Positions 10,520 to 22,467 are shown, counted from the first letter of the stretch. The stretch is 64,000 nucleotides of DNA from Wurfbainia villosa (GCA_025175895.1 CM045990.1:59459704-59523703), one strand, 5' to 3'. The notes: generated from the sequence alone by a model not told the origin. Program-made: numbers and translations.

Positions 10520-12361
10520 TGATGTAATTGAGAGGTGTCCTAAGGCAATTGCCTTAGAAGTTATTAATAAAATTCACTAATTGAGTATACATTATCTATG
10601 TATTTGATTGGATCTTAAACTCATATACTAAGGTCCATAATACGATGCATAGCATGAGAGAAATTGTGATTAGATCACAATTAGTGGGTATCTCATCATA
10701 TGTAAATATGCAAGTATTAAAACTATCCTTAGTCGATAAATTGATGAGATTGGACATCTTCAATTCCATGAGATTAGCACATGTTATGCTCCTTGGTTTA
10801 TCCAAGCATTCGGTACTCACTGAATGGAAGCATAGGGATGCTGAGAGTGAACATGTGGATGTTAGTTATGGTAATTAGTTCATTAGAGTGGTCTGCTATG
10901 AGACTTTATATGGTTCTATATGTGGTTAAAATCTCATTGCAGCTTGAGTACAAGCTTCCTTAGATTTGAGGTATTCAAGTCACCTTGATCATGGCGACTT
11001 GTACTTTGATTTCTTTGTCGTCATCTACATAGTAGGTGTAACTCCGAGATGATTGGGTATAAGTCAAAGTGATCGAAGGTGTTTGAATAGCCTATAGAGG
11101 ATTCACCACTCCTGATAAAGGAGATGTATACTTTTGACCTCTTGTCAGGATTGTTACTCAAAAGTCTCTAGCCAGAGCAAGCATGTTAAGAAGATGGTCT
11201 TCTTAGGAACATGTAGGAGTAACTTGAATCCACAGGACAAGAAAATTAACTTGGGCTAGGTGTGGCGTAGTCAACCTAGTGGAGACGAACACAGAGACCA
11301 TGTCCTGAATCAAGTGGATATAGGATGAGTGAAAGGAACAAGGCACGAACAACTGAAGTTGCTGAAGGGTTCAAAAAATATTCTGAAGTCGATTTAGACT
11401 TTTCGGTCAATTGGGGGTCATGATATACTGCTAGGTGCCACTCATGATCTATTCATAATTAAGGGATTAATTATGAATGGCCAACATAACCGAGAACCTA
11501 TTGGGTCACACGCACTATGGGTGATCTCGAGATGTAAAACAAGTCTGAGAATGAGATTCTCGTTGAGAGAGGATATGTCTGGTTGGACTAGACCAAGGTG
11601 GTGCGAAACGGAGGCTATGGAACCTCCTATGGCTTTGTTGGACTTAGCATGATCTTATCACACTTAAATGATGTCAAACAGACCATACAAAGCCTCACAC
11701 TGCCGTGCCTAACTTGGTGCAAGTCGTTCCTGGCTCTGGCCGTAAATTGGTAAAGTCTCGGTTGCGCCCAGAGAGACACATGGCCAGGCCATGTGAATCT
11801 ACACGGCCATGTATTCCACATGGCCAAGCAATGTGAATCCACATGGTTGTGTCACGTCTCTGTCGATTTTGGTGATTTCTCTTTATAGAAATTTCTTATG
11901 TTGTTCTTACCTTAATTATGGGATAATTATGGTAAGATATGTTTTGTTTAAGCCTCCTAATATGACCTAATCAAGAGATATATAAATATATCCCTTGATA
12001 ATCTTTTTAAAAATGTTTTGTTTAGGTTTTCTCCCTTGGTAGCCATCATTGCTCTCTCCTCTCTCCTCATCCCTTGTCTCCGACGGTTGGCTAGGACCAA
12101 TCGGAGACAAAGACTTGCTGCTCTAGGAGTTGTCTCAGGTGATCCCGGTGTGGATAATGATAGCGGCAAGACCCGTTGGTCTTACTTGTGGTTTCGACGG
12201 ATTCAAAAGAATCCTAAAGGTATAACTTCTCCCTCTCCTTGCGTGTTTTCATGTGATTATGCCAAAACAAATTTTCCTGTCCCCCAGGAGATGTCCAGGA
12301 TGTAATAAAAATTATTTTTATTCGCTTTATTCTACTGCGCATGATCCCGGAATCTCCAACA
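10520..12361 (+). repeat. 3' LTR of copia element B (boundaries provisional)
   Basis: It follows a polypurine tract CAAGTGGGAG at 10509-10518 directly after the RNase H stop, the usual position of a 3' LTR. I place the start at TGATGTAATTGAG and the end at CTCCAACA, giving TG...CA ends and about 1.84 kb. It contains a cluster of CATGGCC palindromes (about 11785-11850), a TATA box at 11979, and a pyrimidine-rich R/U5-like part (12030-12090). No matching 5' copy was found in the window, so neither the ends nor a target duplication can be verified. The short ORFs inside it are not considered genes. Confidence 0.5.
11979..11987 (+). promoter_or_regulatory. TATA box in the element B LTR
   Basis: TATATAAAT sits inside an imperfect palindrome (TCAAGAGATATA...TATATCCCTTGA), about 130 bases after the CATGGCC palindrome cluster and before a pyrimidine-rich segment. 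Assignment rests on motif and position only. Confidence 0.45.
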
Positions 12362-12565
12362 TCTACCTCATAGGTCGTGTAAAGAGTGAAACAAGGTTCT
12401 TATCAAGTTTGCCAAAAGAATCTTTATCAATCTAACTAAGTTTAGTTATACTACTCTGAATAGAGGAACAACAGGTTATTAAGGAAATATGCTAAATGCT
12501 AAACAATGCAAGGAAATATGCTAAAAAAATATGTAAAATTATGCTACACGGGAAGAATATGTAAA

Positions 12566-12620
12566 TCTACCCCCCCCCCCCCCAAACTTAAAACATGCAT
12601 TATCCTCAATGTATGGAAGG
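12566..12620 (-). other. 3' end marker of element G (AAGTTTGGGGG tract)
   Basis: On the minus strand the sequence runs CATTGAGGATAATGCATG, then TTTTAAGTTTGGGGG and a long G run. A near-identical phrase precedes the 3' LTR of many Athila/Tat elements (established knowledge). It fixes the orientation of G independently of the coding pieces. From 12362 to 12565 I see AT-rich sequence and no gene. Confidence 0.6.
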
Positions 12621-12710
12621 GTAATGGTAATACTCATGAAGTGAAGGTGGAGGTGGAGATGGATATAAATGACCTTGCAAAAGGTGCTAATGATACGTGA
12701 CATCAATCGT

Positions 12711-14285
12711 CTATCTCTGAGTACTGAGTTCGGCCCACTGTTCTCTTAGGTCTATGTGGATGGAATCCAAGGAAGACTGAATCCAAGTATATGGATCAAC
12801 AGTAGTGCTAGTATCTACAAAAGAAGAGTCGAAAGCAAAAGAATGCTTAGAAGGGTTGGTCCTAAGAGGTGGTACTGTAGTGGACTCTAAGGGCTCAGGG
12901 ACAAGTGCAACATCAGTCATGAGCCAGTTGGCTCAATTCCTTACTGTGGTGCGGTCAAGATTTTGAAGTGGGAGCGGAAATTGATGTTTTAAAATTAGAC
13001 AATATCTTCCTTCATCTCTAATGATCATTCTCATGGCCATGCATGCATCTAGATCAATCTTGCGCTATTTGGAATAGACTCTAATCCATAAAGATTACAC
13101 CCCAAGGCTAATGCTATATGAGTTATTAGACCTCCAACTAAGATTGATCTTGTCAAATTTTATCTATTTTTACTAAATGCCTAATAAAATATTAGCAGTA
13201 TCGATATTTATATTGTTAAGCATTACCCATAAGATAATTAATTCGCTTTGGTGGACCACTCCTTCACTATCTCCTCTACTAAAGATTGTATTAGTCACAA
13301 TTCTATGGAGGTATCTAAAAATTGGATCATGGAGATTTTATGATTTTGATCTCGATGGATCATATCTCTCTATACCTCTTGAAATTTCTCTCCAAAATAC
13401 AAAATCTTGAAATCCTCTAGGTATTCTCCTTTCTCCCCACAAGGTAAATCGTAAATTGAGTTGAATTCCTCAAGTAATCATGAATATTTGTTACTAAACA
13501 TTCTAAAAGTAACCTCTCCTTCTTCACAATTCAGACTGCTCAAGATATTAGCTTCAACCAAACTTAAAAATTATAGGGTTATTTTTGGGTAAGTAGGGTA
13601 AGTTATATTCATAAGTCCGGTCTATCCAATCCTACTAATCATCCAATTAATATCATTCCTAATTCCTAGGGTTTCAATGGTATAGTTATCAATATACCTA
13701 GTGCTAATCATTTTCCTTTTTGACAATATATCAAATCTAGCCCTATGATTAGCATTGCGAAATATGATACCATAAAGATTAGCGTCGTTACCCTCATCGT
13801 GTGTCGTATGCCTAGAAGCAGAAGTGTTGATGGAAGCGACGACATTTTCCTCAATCTTTTGAACATTTTGATGGAGAAAAGCTTAAAGATGGAGATTTCT
13901 TTCACCTAAGGGTTGCAGCTGCTTGGAATGGCTTTCTTGGACTCAAAATCAGCTTGAAAAGCTTCGAAAATAGGAGGTGCAGAAAGGAAGGCTGACGAAG
14001 GGCTGAAAATAGGTGTTGATGGAGAGATCTACATTGTTGGGTTGCTTCCAGATGGGGAAAAGAGGGTTGCCGATTTTTTAGAAGGGTCTTCCTTGGTCGG
14101 AGAGGGTTGTAGCAGCTTGGATCTTCATCAGAAAGCAAGGAGGAGAGTTGGTGGAAGGTTTTCGGCTTGGAATGGAGAAGCTTAGGACTTGGCATGATCA
14201 TGCCAAGCCTTTCTAGGCGGATACCAATGGCGCGACATGCCCTTGCCAAATGGCATAGGTTGGGCATGTCAGGTTCTGTCCGCAA
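12711..14285 (-). pseudogene. Athila-type 3' ORF of element G, heavily broken
   Basis: Joined fragments on the minus strand read like the protein encoded downstream of pol in Athila elements. Visible phrases include EGNDANLYGIIFRNANHRAR, then TRYIDNYTIETLGIRNDINW, a GGLITHIALALG phrase (about 13120), and a tail with MTDVALVPEPLES...WIQSSLDSIHIDLREQW (12920-12711). Several stops and at least three frame changes break it, so no protein is made. The function of this ORF is not established in the family; it occupies the position of env in retroviruses, but I see no membrane or signal segment to support that. The identification is from remembered family phrases, not a search. Confidence 0.6.
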
Positions 14286-14454
14286 CTTTTTTTTTACCCG
14301 GGCATGCCAATTAGCACACCTAAACTATGTCAGGTGCTACAGAGCGGAGTTTGAGCTTGTTCACATTTTCGGGCTTGTCGATTTTTTTGTGTTTCCTGAA
14401 ATGAAAATATAAACGTAAGTGAAAAGAATGGAAATTGTGAAAAGAAAATTATTA

Positions 14455-14520
14455 AGAAAAAATTAAATCTTGGGTTGCCTCCCAAGGAGCGCTTAGTTTA
14501 TGCCATAAGCTTGACCTCTG
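14455..14520 (-). other. Post-pol motif of element G
   Basis: On the minus strand: AAGCGCTCCTTGGGAGGCAACCCAAG, given here only in part, preceded by CAAGCTTATGGCATAAAC. The GGGAGGCAACCCAAG block is a familiar landmark just after the pol stop in Athila/Tat elements. The 170 bases between it and the protease piece contain a short open stretch and no polymerase domains. Confidence 0.5.
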
Positions 14521-14694
14521 TTATTGTCTATCCTTGATCAAAACTAGTGTTCTTTCCTCATCTAAATGGAGACATATGTGACGAGCTAAGGTGTGAGAAA
14601 TTTTATTATTCTCGTCTCTTATCCTTATGAGTTCTTCCAAGGAATACCTATGATTATTTTTCTTTACTTCCTTCTGGTTTATCTTGAAATAGAA

Positions 14695-14997
14695 TTATTT
14701 AATAGATGGTGAGTTTAAAGATTTAGAAAAATTAAATTCAATTTTCTCATCTTCGACTTCTAAAGATAATTTTTGATTCTGGACATCAATTATGATTCTG
14801 ACAGTGGCTAAAAAAGGTCGTCCTAGGACAATGAGATTTTCAAAATTTTCTCCCATATCAAGGGCAAGAAAATCAGCGGGTATTACAAAGTTTTCAATTG
14901 TTACGGAGATGTCTTCTAATAGGCCTAAGGGTTGCCTTAGTGAATGATCTACAAGTCTTAAGGTTGCATTCATGGGTTTTAATCCACTTAGCCTCAA
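14695..14997 (-). pseudogene. Gypsy protease-region fragment of element G
   Basis: About 100 codons on the minus strand. It has the phrase LRLVDHSLRQPLGLLEDISVTI, then VIPADFLALDM and LGRPFLAT, followed by an IDVQNQKLSLEV segment. This is the C-terminal part of the retropepsin-like region of Athila/Tat gag-pol polyproteins, where ILGRPFLATGRA is a hallmark. The catalytic D(T/S)G part lies upstream (about 15000-15100), where the reading frame has decayed; the phrase LGSSVNLLPS can be made out there. Downstream polymerase domains are missing. Confidence 0.7.
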
Positions 14998-15186
14998 ATA
15001 TTCATAAAATGTAGATGGTAGAAGATTTACACTAGACCCTAAGTCGCATAAAGCAAAATCAAAATTAATTCCATAGATTGTAAAGGTAATTAAAATGTCA
15101 CCTGGGTCTTCAAGTTTAGAAGCATATTTATCTTGATTTACTAGGTTGTTTCCTTTTATCGAGATGACGACTACACAATCTTGAGT

Positions 15187-15738
15187 TTATTTTTTGTTTT
15201 ATTCTTCCATACGATAGTATTCTTTAGTAAATATTGCATTGCAATGTTCTACTAGATTTGCTTCAGCCTTTGTAGGGAACCTCCCAGGTATTCTTGAGGA
15301 TGAGCTAGCTACCTGTGCAATTTGGGTTTCCAACAATTTAGTATAGCTAGCTAAGTTATCGATCTTACTTACTAGTTGTTGGAGTACTTCCACTATTTCT
15401 TTATGTTGTCGGGTTGATTCTCTCATATGTTGGCAGAACTCGTTATTTTGAGTAGTTTGTGCTTCAATGAATTTTTCCATCAATAACTCCAATTTTGGCT
15501 TTTGATCATGTTGGGGACCTAAAGATTGTCCCAAACTGTTTTGTCCATATTGGGGTTGATTGTTCTGGTATGAAAAATTTAGATGGTTCCTCCAGCCTGG
15601 ATTGTAAGTGTCGGAGTAAGGGTTGTTCATAGGTTGTTGGTAGAAATTGTTTAACGCGTCAACTTGTTCGATGGATGTTCTCAAAGATAGGATAAGTCCT
15701 ATTTGACAATTTTGAGTTGCATGACCTGAAACACCACA
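15187..15738 (-). pseudogene. Element G gag, C-terminal half (after the family A insertion)
   Basis: It begins, reading leftwards, with CGVSGHATQNC, the second part of a CCHC zinc knuckle whose first Cys-x-x lies on the other side of the inserted element (31105-31120). Then come VDALNNFYQQPMNNPYSDTY, a Q/N-rich segment, and a predicted helical stretch (ELLMEKFIEAQTTQNNEFCQ) typical of Athila/Tat gag. The family phrase GRFPTKAEAN and a stop near 15199 follow. The amino acid order fits the N-terminal piece at 31105-31895 exactly. Confidence 0.8.
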
Positions 15739-15743
15739 TATCT

Positions 15744-17373
15744 TGTTGGTGCAACCGGTTTAGGTCACGATTTACCAGACACAAGTTTACTCGAGTTGTG
15801 TTTTGATATTTGACGATGAGTTGACCATTGTTTGATAATGGGTTGACTATATGGTTGACATGGGGTTGACCATATGATGGAGAAGTCCAAATGGGACACT
15901 TGGCATTGGAAAGTCCAAGTATTGTGTACTTGGCATGGAAAGTCCAAGTCTTGGGTACTTGGCAAATTGGAAAGTCCAAGCATGGGTCTTGGCAATGGTA
16001 AAGTCCAAGCATGGGTCTTAGCAATGGAAAGTCCAAGTCTTGGGTACTTGGCATGGAAAGTTCAACATGGAGTTGGCAAGGAAAGTCTAAGCATTGGTCT
16101 TGGCATTTGGAAAGTTCAACATGGAGTTGGCAAGGGAAGTCCAAAGGTGTGATATTGGCAGCATAAAGTACAAGTGGTAGTCTTGACAACATAAGTCCAA
16201 TATTTGGCAGCGTAAAGTCCAAGCGTGTGTCTTGGCAGTGTAAGCCCAATTGTACCTTGGCGGTGTAGACCTGGTTAGCATAATAATAGCCAATATAAGC
16301 ACTTGAAGGCTAGCATATGAATGAATAAGTCATGGATGACTTGGAGGGATCCAATATGCGTGAGGCTGATAGAGGTGGCTAGAAGGCTTAGGTCTAGGCT
16401 AAGAGTGGTCGAGCAAGTATGAGGGGATCATACTTAGGGTAAACCTCATGGTTAAGGTTTAGTAGTCGACTGGGGTTATGAATCAGTTGGCTGGTCAAGT
16501 ATTTTGACACTTGGCAGTCAAGTCGACTTTGGACAGTCGACTGGGATTATGATCAGTCGACTGGTTGGTAGTCGACTAGCATTTAACTGTGGTCGCGTGG
16601 CCTTGGCCATCGCCAGCTTTGAGCAATAATCAGTTTGACCGATCGCTACCATGGAGGGCAATGATCGCTGGTCGAGGTCATGGGAACATAAAGCTCGGTA
16701 AACGACTGAGCAGTCGATTATAGGCTTGGCAGTGGATTGCTGGTAATGGCAGTCGACTGCCAGTGTATCTGTTGGCATGAATGCCAACGTAGATCAAGCC
16801 CATTGTGAGACAACGACACTATAGGTAGTCGACTAGTGTCTTTTGACAGTTGACTGCCAAGCGAAAATCTAGGTCGCACGGAGGCATAAAAGGAGCTCGA
16901 CGAGAAGGATTTCGATAGGCATTTCTTGAGAATTTGAAGGGGAGTTGTTGCTACGATTCCAATCCTTCAAGGCATCCTCAAGCAACCAAAAGCTCAAGCA
17001 TTCAAAAGCTCACTTATGTAAAGTGTTGTTTCTTTCATTTCATTTATGTGCTTGTATTTGGCACTTATTCTTATTGTTGTAAGATGCTTGTACGAGGTTT
17101 TTCCACCTCCGACATGTTGTCTAGAAGGAGTTGTATTAGTGGTGGTTTGCATCACTAGAGCTCATTTGAGCTCGACCCATGGACTATGTTCTGAACCATG
17201 TTATATCACCTTGTCTATTACTGTGGTTGTGTATTCTTGTTGTGCATTTTCATTATTGTATATTCCGCTGTGCATTAATAAGTTTGTGTAGAGACAAACG
17301 TGATCGAATTCCAAGTGAAATGTGAAACGCTATTCACCCCCCCCCCCTCTAGCACGTCACCAAAGGTCCTACA
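15744..17373 (+). repeat. 5' LTR of family A element 2
   Basis: 1,630 bases. The CCAAG/CTTGG hairpin array spans about 15880-16260. GTCGACT palindromes and decayed versions lie at about 16464-16850. A TATA-like GCATAAAAGG is at 16884, the GAGGTTTTTCCACCTCCGAC block at about 17093, then the C-run and CTCTAGCACGTCACC. The end, GGTCCTACA, directly abuts the primer binding site. Confidence 0.9.
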
Positions 17374-17500
17374 AGTGGTATCAGAGCTCGGTGCCTCTCA
17401 GAAGAAGAAGAAGAAGCTCCAATATCTTACAAGTGGTATCAGAGCCCAGTGGCTCTCAGAAGAAGAAGACGCTCCAATACCCTACAAGTGGTATCGAAGC
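17374..17500 (+). other. Triplicated primer binding site
   Basis: AGTGGTATCAGAGC at 17374 is the copy next to the LTR; TGGTATCAGAGC is complementary to the 3' end of plant initiator tRNA-Met. The same site recurs at 17432 and, with one change (AGTGGTATCGAAGC), at 17487. Each is preceded by CTACA or TTACA and followed by a GAAGAAGAAG...CTCCAATA segment, so a unit of 55-58 bases is repeated in tandem. Only the first copy has the standard position. The other family A element with a 5' end (51686) has a single site. Confidence 0.85.
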
Positions 17501-17539
17501 TTGGAGCTCTTCATTTAGACCAACCGCTAAGGAGAAAAC

Positions 17540-19169
17540 GCGCAAGAGGAGAAGATAGAAAATGGTGGTTAATTAAAGAAAGATTAGGTGATGACATCAA
17601 TGTGCCTCTTTCATATGAACTCTATGGAGCCAAGGAATTTGAGCAATGGGCGGTAAGAATGAAATATTTTCTTATGTGCGATTATGATAATTGGATTAGT
17701 GTGATAATAGGGTTTGACGCTCCGAAGGATGAGAATGGAAGGATACTCAAGAAGAAGAAGTGGAGCAAAGAGCAACTTCGATACTTCAACATAAACAATA
17801 AGGTAATGGGTAACCCTCCACGGCTCAAGAAATAGAGGATCCCAAGGAACAAGAATGCTCAACAATCCAAAGTGGAGATGATAACGGGACCGAAGAAGTA
17901 TGTTCATCATCATCACAAGAGTGTGAGAATTCGGAGGTTGAGAGGCCATCAACATCCAAGGAAGAAGAATTGGAAGAAGTCTCCACTCCAAGGATTGAGG
18001 GGGAGGAGAGACTTTCCACACCGGAGCAAGAACAAGAGCAAGAAGAACCATCTACGTCCAGGAGAGAAGAACCAACTCCGGTTCCTACCACCAACCCAGG
18101 TAACTCAAGCATTTTAATTAAAAATAAAAAATCATATTATATGCTTTGATTGTAGGGAAGCCAGACACTACAATAGTAAGTGTCCGAAATGGGTTAAGAA
18201 GACAACACAAGTCGTGCCAAAGACCAAGAAGGATAGAGCCCCAACAATTAAGAGCAAAGAGCACATTGTGTGCTTCAAGTGCAATCAACGAGGCCACTAT
18301 AGAAGCCAATGCCCTAGGGGAAGGAAGTAAACTAAGGGCAAAGAAGGAGCTACACATGTAGGGGAGCTAAGGCAAACCCTAAGGTAAATTTAAATAATGC
18401 TCATTTTTTATATAAGGCTAGAAAGCATTCTAGGAGTAAATTTAATACTCTTGCAATTGTGCATAACCATGAAAAGCATGCTAGGAATAGAGCTTATTAT
18501 TTAGACGTAAAATCATGTGATATTAGGGTTAAGGATAAATTTAGAACTAATAACACAAGAACAATTCTACCTAAGGAAGCCATTAGGAAGGTAGAAAATC
18601 ATTTAGGCATTAACTCCAAGAAATCTAGACATATACCTAGAAAGAACATACCTACTCAAGGAAATAATGGGCCCACCAAATTTGAAAAATTGGAGTTTGA
18701 AAACCAAGTCTTGAGGTCAAAGCTTGAAAAATTAGAAAAGCAAGAATGACAAATTCAACTAAAGGGTCTAGGAGTCAAAACCTAGGGTCACAAACAAGAA
18801 TCATCAAAGGGCAAGAAAGGTTTGGGTCACAAACCTAAGCCCAAGGAGACCTACCATAATGTTCCATTTGATTATGGAACCATTTCTAGGTTTAGGAAAA
18901 TCAAGGTTACTAGGAAAGTTATCCCTAAGGTTAACCATGGTGTGTGCCTAGTGGCCAAGATTTTCATGAAACCTAGAAAAACCACTAAGAAGGTCACAAG
19001 GGAAGTTATCCCTAGAGTTGACCTAGGCAAGACCCAATTGACCAAGGCTTTCAAGCCTAAGAGGGTCATTAGGAAGGTATCAAGGGAGGTCATTCCTAGT
19101 GAACACCTTGTAAACCCAAGGAGCTCCAATAGGTATTGGGTTCCTAGGAGCGTGATCGATTCACGCTAG
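17540..19169 (+). pseudogene. Family A gag-like ORF of element 2, broken
   Basis: The gag core reads GAKEFEQWAVRMKYFLMCDYDNW...KWSKEQLRYFNINNKV up to about 17805. After an internal deletion relative to 51744-52616 the frame changes into an acidic Ser/Glu-rich segment (17836-18115). Two zinc knuckles follow: CFDCREARHYNSKC (about 18140) and CFKCNQRGHYRSQC (about 18271), both with all Cys/His positions kept. A second part from about 18459 has a leucine-zipper stretch and, after stops near 18747 and 18800, the basic tail ending NPRSSNRYWVPRSVIDSR at 19169. No protease follows. Broken by at least three stops and frame changes. Confidence 0.8.
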
Positions 19170-21003
19170 ATGGGTTAGGTTGTGACAACCTTTGAATGGA
19201 TGGGTAGTTAACCTAACCATAGCAAGTTGGAACTTTAGGTTACTTCCAAGGGTATTGGATACTTTGAAAATGAGGGTTGAATTTATATCCTAAAGGATTT
19301 TATGATGTGAAAATAAAATTTGAGAAGTTTGAAAAATTGATTAAATTGGCACAATTAGGTTTAGAGGTCATAGTGTGTCATTTTGGGTTCTTGGGAGATA
19401 AATGGCATTATGGAAAAATGGACTTAATCCTAACAAATGGCAATTAATATTAAAATTTAGGTATTCTTATGCCTTACACTTTATTTTTCATGCTTTACTT
19501 GCCATATACCATGTCATGACATCATGTTTCATATTACTATTTAAAATGTCATGATAATGCTTAGGTTTAATTTTAATGTCATGCGTTTTTAAGTTTATTT
19601 ATATGTCATGACATCATGATTATTGGCACATGTTTCATTTATGTTATCATTATATTCCATAATCATCATTCATGCATTTAGGTCAATTAAAATTAATGTA
19701 AGGACTATGGCATGATTTGTAGTCTCATGTATAAGTGAATAAAATAGAGTTGCCTAGAAAAATGCATGAGACCTTAGTCTAGGAATAATCAAAATCAACA
19801 TCAAATCAAATTGACATGTATGTGTATTGATACACTCTAGACACATGTGAGGTGTTAGGAAAGTGAGTTAGGTTCAAGGTGCATAGTGTTTGCATCTAGA
19901 TGAACTCAAACTCATCTTATACCATTGATGGATCATGGGGAAAGTTAATGTGTAAGTCTTGTGCATTGAGCTCATAGATCATGGTCCAATATAAGGTTTT
20001 AGAATTATTTCAAAATCACTTTGAAAAACCTTGATGTAGTCTATCTTTTTATAGAAGTTACCATTGATGAAGTTGATACAAAGTAGGCTCAAAACATTGA
20101 AGTTTTCTTTTTTTTTTAACTTTGTATCAATCTGGCTATTTTATGGGTATTTTATTTTTCAAATATTTTTCACCCATAATGATTGACTTAAGTATTATAC
20201 ATATGAAATTTCATGATTTTTTAAATTACGTATATTTACTTGTGAATTTACAAATTTCATATTCCGATTTTTTATTTTTGCACAGTCCAGAAACCAATCG
20301 ACTGCCACTGTGGGTAGTCGATTGGCGTTATTGGCAGTTGACTGGTTGCTAACTGAGTCGACTGCCAATGCTGATTTTGGATAAACAAGGTTATTTAGCC
20401 CATATTTCAGTCATGTTAGGTTACCCTAACTGCTCCTAACCCTAGGATATGCTTTGGAAAGCATTGGAAGGGTGAAAATCTATTGGAAATGGATTAGGAG
20501 AGTTATTTAGGGTGGAAATCAAATTTTAAGGTGTGTGAAAGTTCTAGTTTGAACTTTTTCCCTTAATTTTGATGGTTTAGAGTTCCTATTGGCTTAGGAT
20601 CTCTCCAAGGACATTGTTGGTGCAATGGTCAAGGGGGAGCAAGCCTTTAGGGGGAGGTTATCCATCATGGGATGATGGATGTGTTCTTCCTCATAAGAGG
20701 GAGAATTTAGAGAATTGGGAGATTTGGAGAAGTGAGGATTGTCTCTCATTTAGTGATATAGGACTTATCACTAGGAAGAGTAAAGACATCCTAGATGTTT
20801 TTAGACCAAGGGGAGATTGTAATATCTCATTAGGATATGAGACATTGACACCCTTGGCGAGAGAGTCTTTTTTATGTATGTCAAAATGGGGGAGAATTTG
20901 GGAATTGCCCAATTGGGAGAATTGGGAGAATTTGGAGTATTGAGCTAGGTGGCCTAACTCAATGGTTTTTGTGGTTTTTGTAAAACATCAAAAAGGGGGA
21001 GAT
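19170..21003 (+). other. Non-coding 3' internal region of family A element 2
   Basis: No gene is supported. It is AT-rich with ATGTCATGACATCATG repeats (19515-19620). GTCGACT-like sites, mostly decayed at CpG, lie at 20295-20365. A 13-base copy of the LTR start (TGTTGGTGCAATG) is at 20615, followed by purine tracts CAAGGGGGAGC and TAGGGGGAGG. The terminal tract AAAAAGGGGGAGA is at about 20990-21002. Confidence 0.75.
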
Positions 21004-21448
21004 TATTGGTGCAATCGACCCAGGTCACGATTGACCAGACTCGAGTTTAACTCGAGTAGTGTTTTGATGTTTGACGATGAGTTGACCATTGTTTGACAAT
21101 GGATTGACTATATGATTGACATTGGGTTAATCATATGATGGAGAAGTCCAAGTGGGACACATGGTATTGAAAAGTCCAAGTCTTGTGTACTTGACATGGA
21201 AAGTCCAAATCTTAGGTACTTGGTAAATTGGAATGTCCAAGCATGAGTCTTGGCAATGGTAAAGTCCAAGCATAGGTCTTGGCAATGGAAAGTCCAAGTC
21301 TTTGGTACTTAGCATGGAAAGTCCAACATGGAGTTGGCAAGGAAAGTCCAAGCATTGGTCTTGGCATTTGGAAAGTCCAACATGGAGTTGGCAAGGGAAG
21401 TCCAAGGGTGTGATATTGGTGGTGTAAAGTCCAAGAGGTAGTCTTGGC
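21004..21448 (+). repeat. 3' LTR of family A element 2, first part
   Basis: It starts TATTGGTGCAATCGACCC, where the usual TG has mutated to TA, directly after the polypurine tract. It runs through the hairpin array until element C interrupts it at 21449. The last five bases, TTGGC, are the target duplication of C. Confidence 0.9.
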
Positions 21449-22467
21449 TGTTGGATCGATTTGAGCGCTAGAGGGGGGGTGAATAGCGCTAAGAAAAAAC
21501 TTTTCGTAATCGTTCGAATTGGCACGAGTAAACGCAGCGGAAAGATAGCAATAAATAAATAAAAACACGAGGGGTTTTTACTTGGTTCGTAGCCTACGGC
21601 TACTACTCCAAGGCCCTAATGGTCCTTGACCACGCACGGAGGGCAAATATTAAACGAACTCCTTCTCGATAGAGATAGGAGTTAAGCGAATACAAAAACT
21701 CAATAAAGATTCAAGGTAGAGGGACACTCCCCCTCTCCTTGATATGATTTAAAGCTTGAAAATAAAGACAACTTATACAAAATTAAAGATTATACCAACG
21801 ACTTCAAGGATTGGAGGTTGAAGCTTTAGTCGAGGGATGTCAGAGAGTCGGAGCGTATCGGAAGCACTTGGAAGCTTTTGAATTGATGAAAAACCCTAGG
21901 TTTGGCCCTCCTTTATAGCCTTTAAGCCCCTCAACGAATGGGTCTTCAACCAATCACAAATGGGCACAAAACTCCTTGAAAAATGGTGATAAAGCTTGAC
22001 TCCTCGAGGCTGATTTTTGACCACCGGTTGAACTGGCCGGTTGAACTGGCAGCCACGATTTTTGACTAAAAAAGGAGTTTAGCTCAAAATACAAGTGAAT
22101 TCGACGGCCACTTGCCGTCCGATCTCAACATAGACCTTCCATGGGAAGTCTTGGGTTGGATCGTCGCCTAAGGACGTCCCCGTACAAAGGACACGACCTC
22201 ACTTACGCTTGCACACACGAGCTTACCTCGATACTTACTTGTCGCTTTTGCTTCTGGCCTTCCACTCGATTCCTTCGGCTCCCTCCGAAGTAACTCGAGT
22301 GTCGCCCGACCACCGCGGCTTCCTCCGGGTGTCGCTAGCCTTCAGCTCCAGCATTGAGACTTTTCTGCACACTTGATTTAGCTCGTGAGATAACAATATA
22401 AGCTTAACTTTGTATCGTTTGCTATAATCAAAACATAGGTTCGACTTAGGTGCCCACTGCACCAACA
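21449..22467 (-). repeat. 3' LTR of element C
   Basis: On the plus strand it runs from TGTTGGATCGATTTGAGC to GTGCCCACTGCACCAACA. On the element's own strand it starts TGTTGGTGCAGTGGG and ends CTCTAGCGCTCAAATCGATC plus CAACA. The start decamer TGTTGGTGCA and the CACCCCC-CTCTAGCG end are shared with family A. A minus-strand TATA box (GGCTATAAAGG) lies near 21908-21918. It differs from the 5' LTR by short indels, including copy number of a GGTTGAAC/TGGC segment near 22025-22060. Confidence 0.9.

Noticed and set aside
12018..12435. Small plus-strand ORFs around the end of the B LTR
   Set aside because: They lie in the inferred R/U5 part of the LTR and have no recognisable motif.
17374..17387. 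tRNA gene suggested by TGGTATCAGAGC
   Set aside because: Only the 12-base primer binding site is present, with no cloverleaf.
18118..18361. Minus-strand frames opposite the family A gag
   Set aside because: Antisense shadows of the zinc knuckle region, which is clearly coding on the plus strand.
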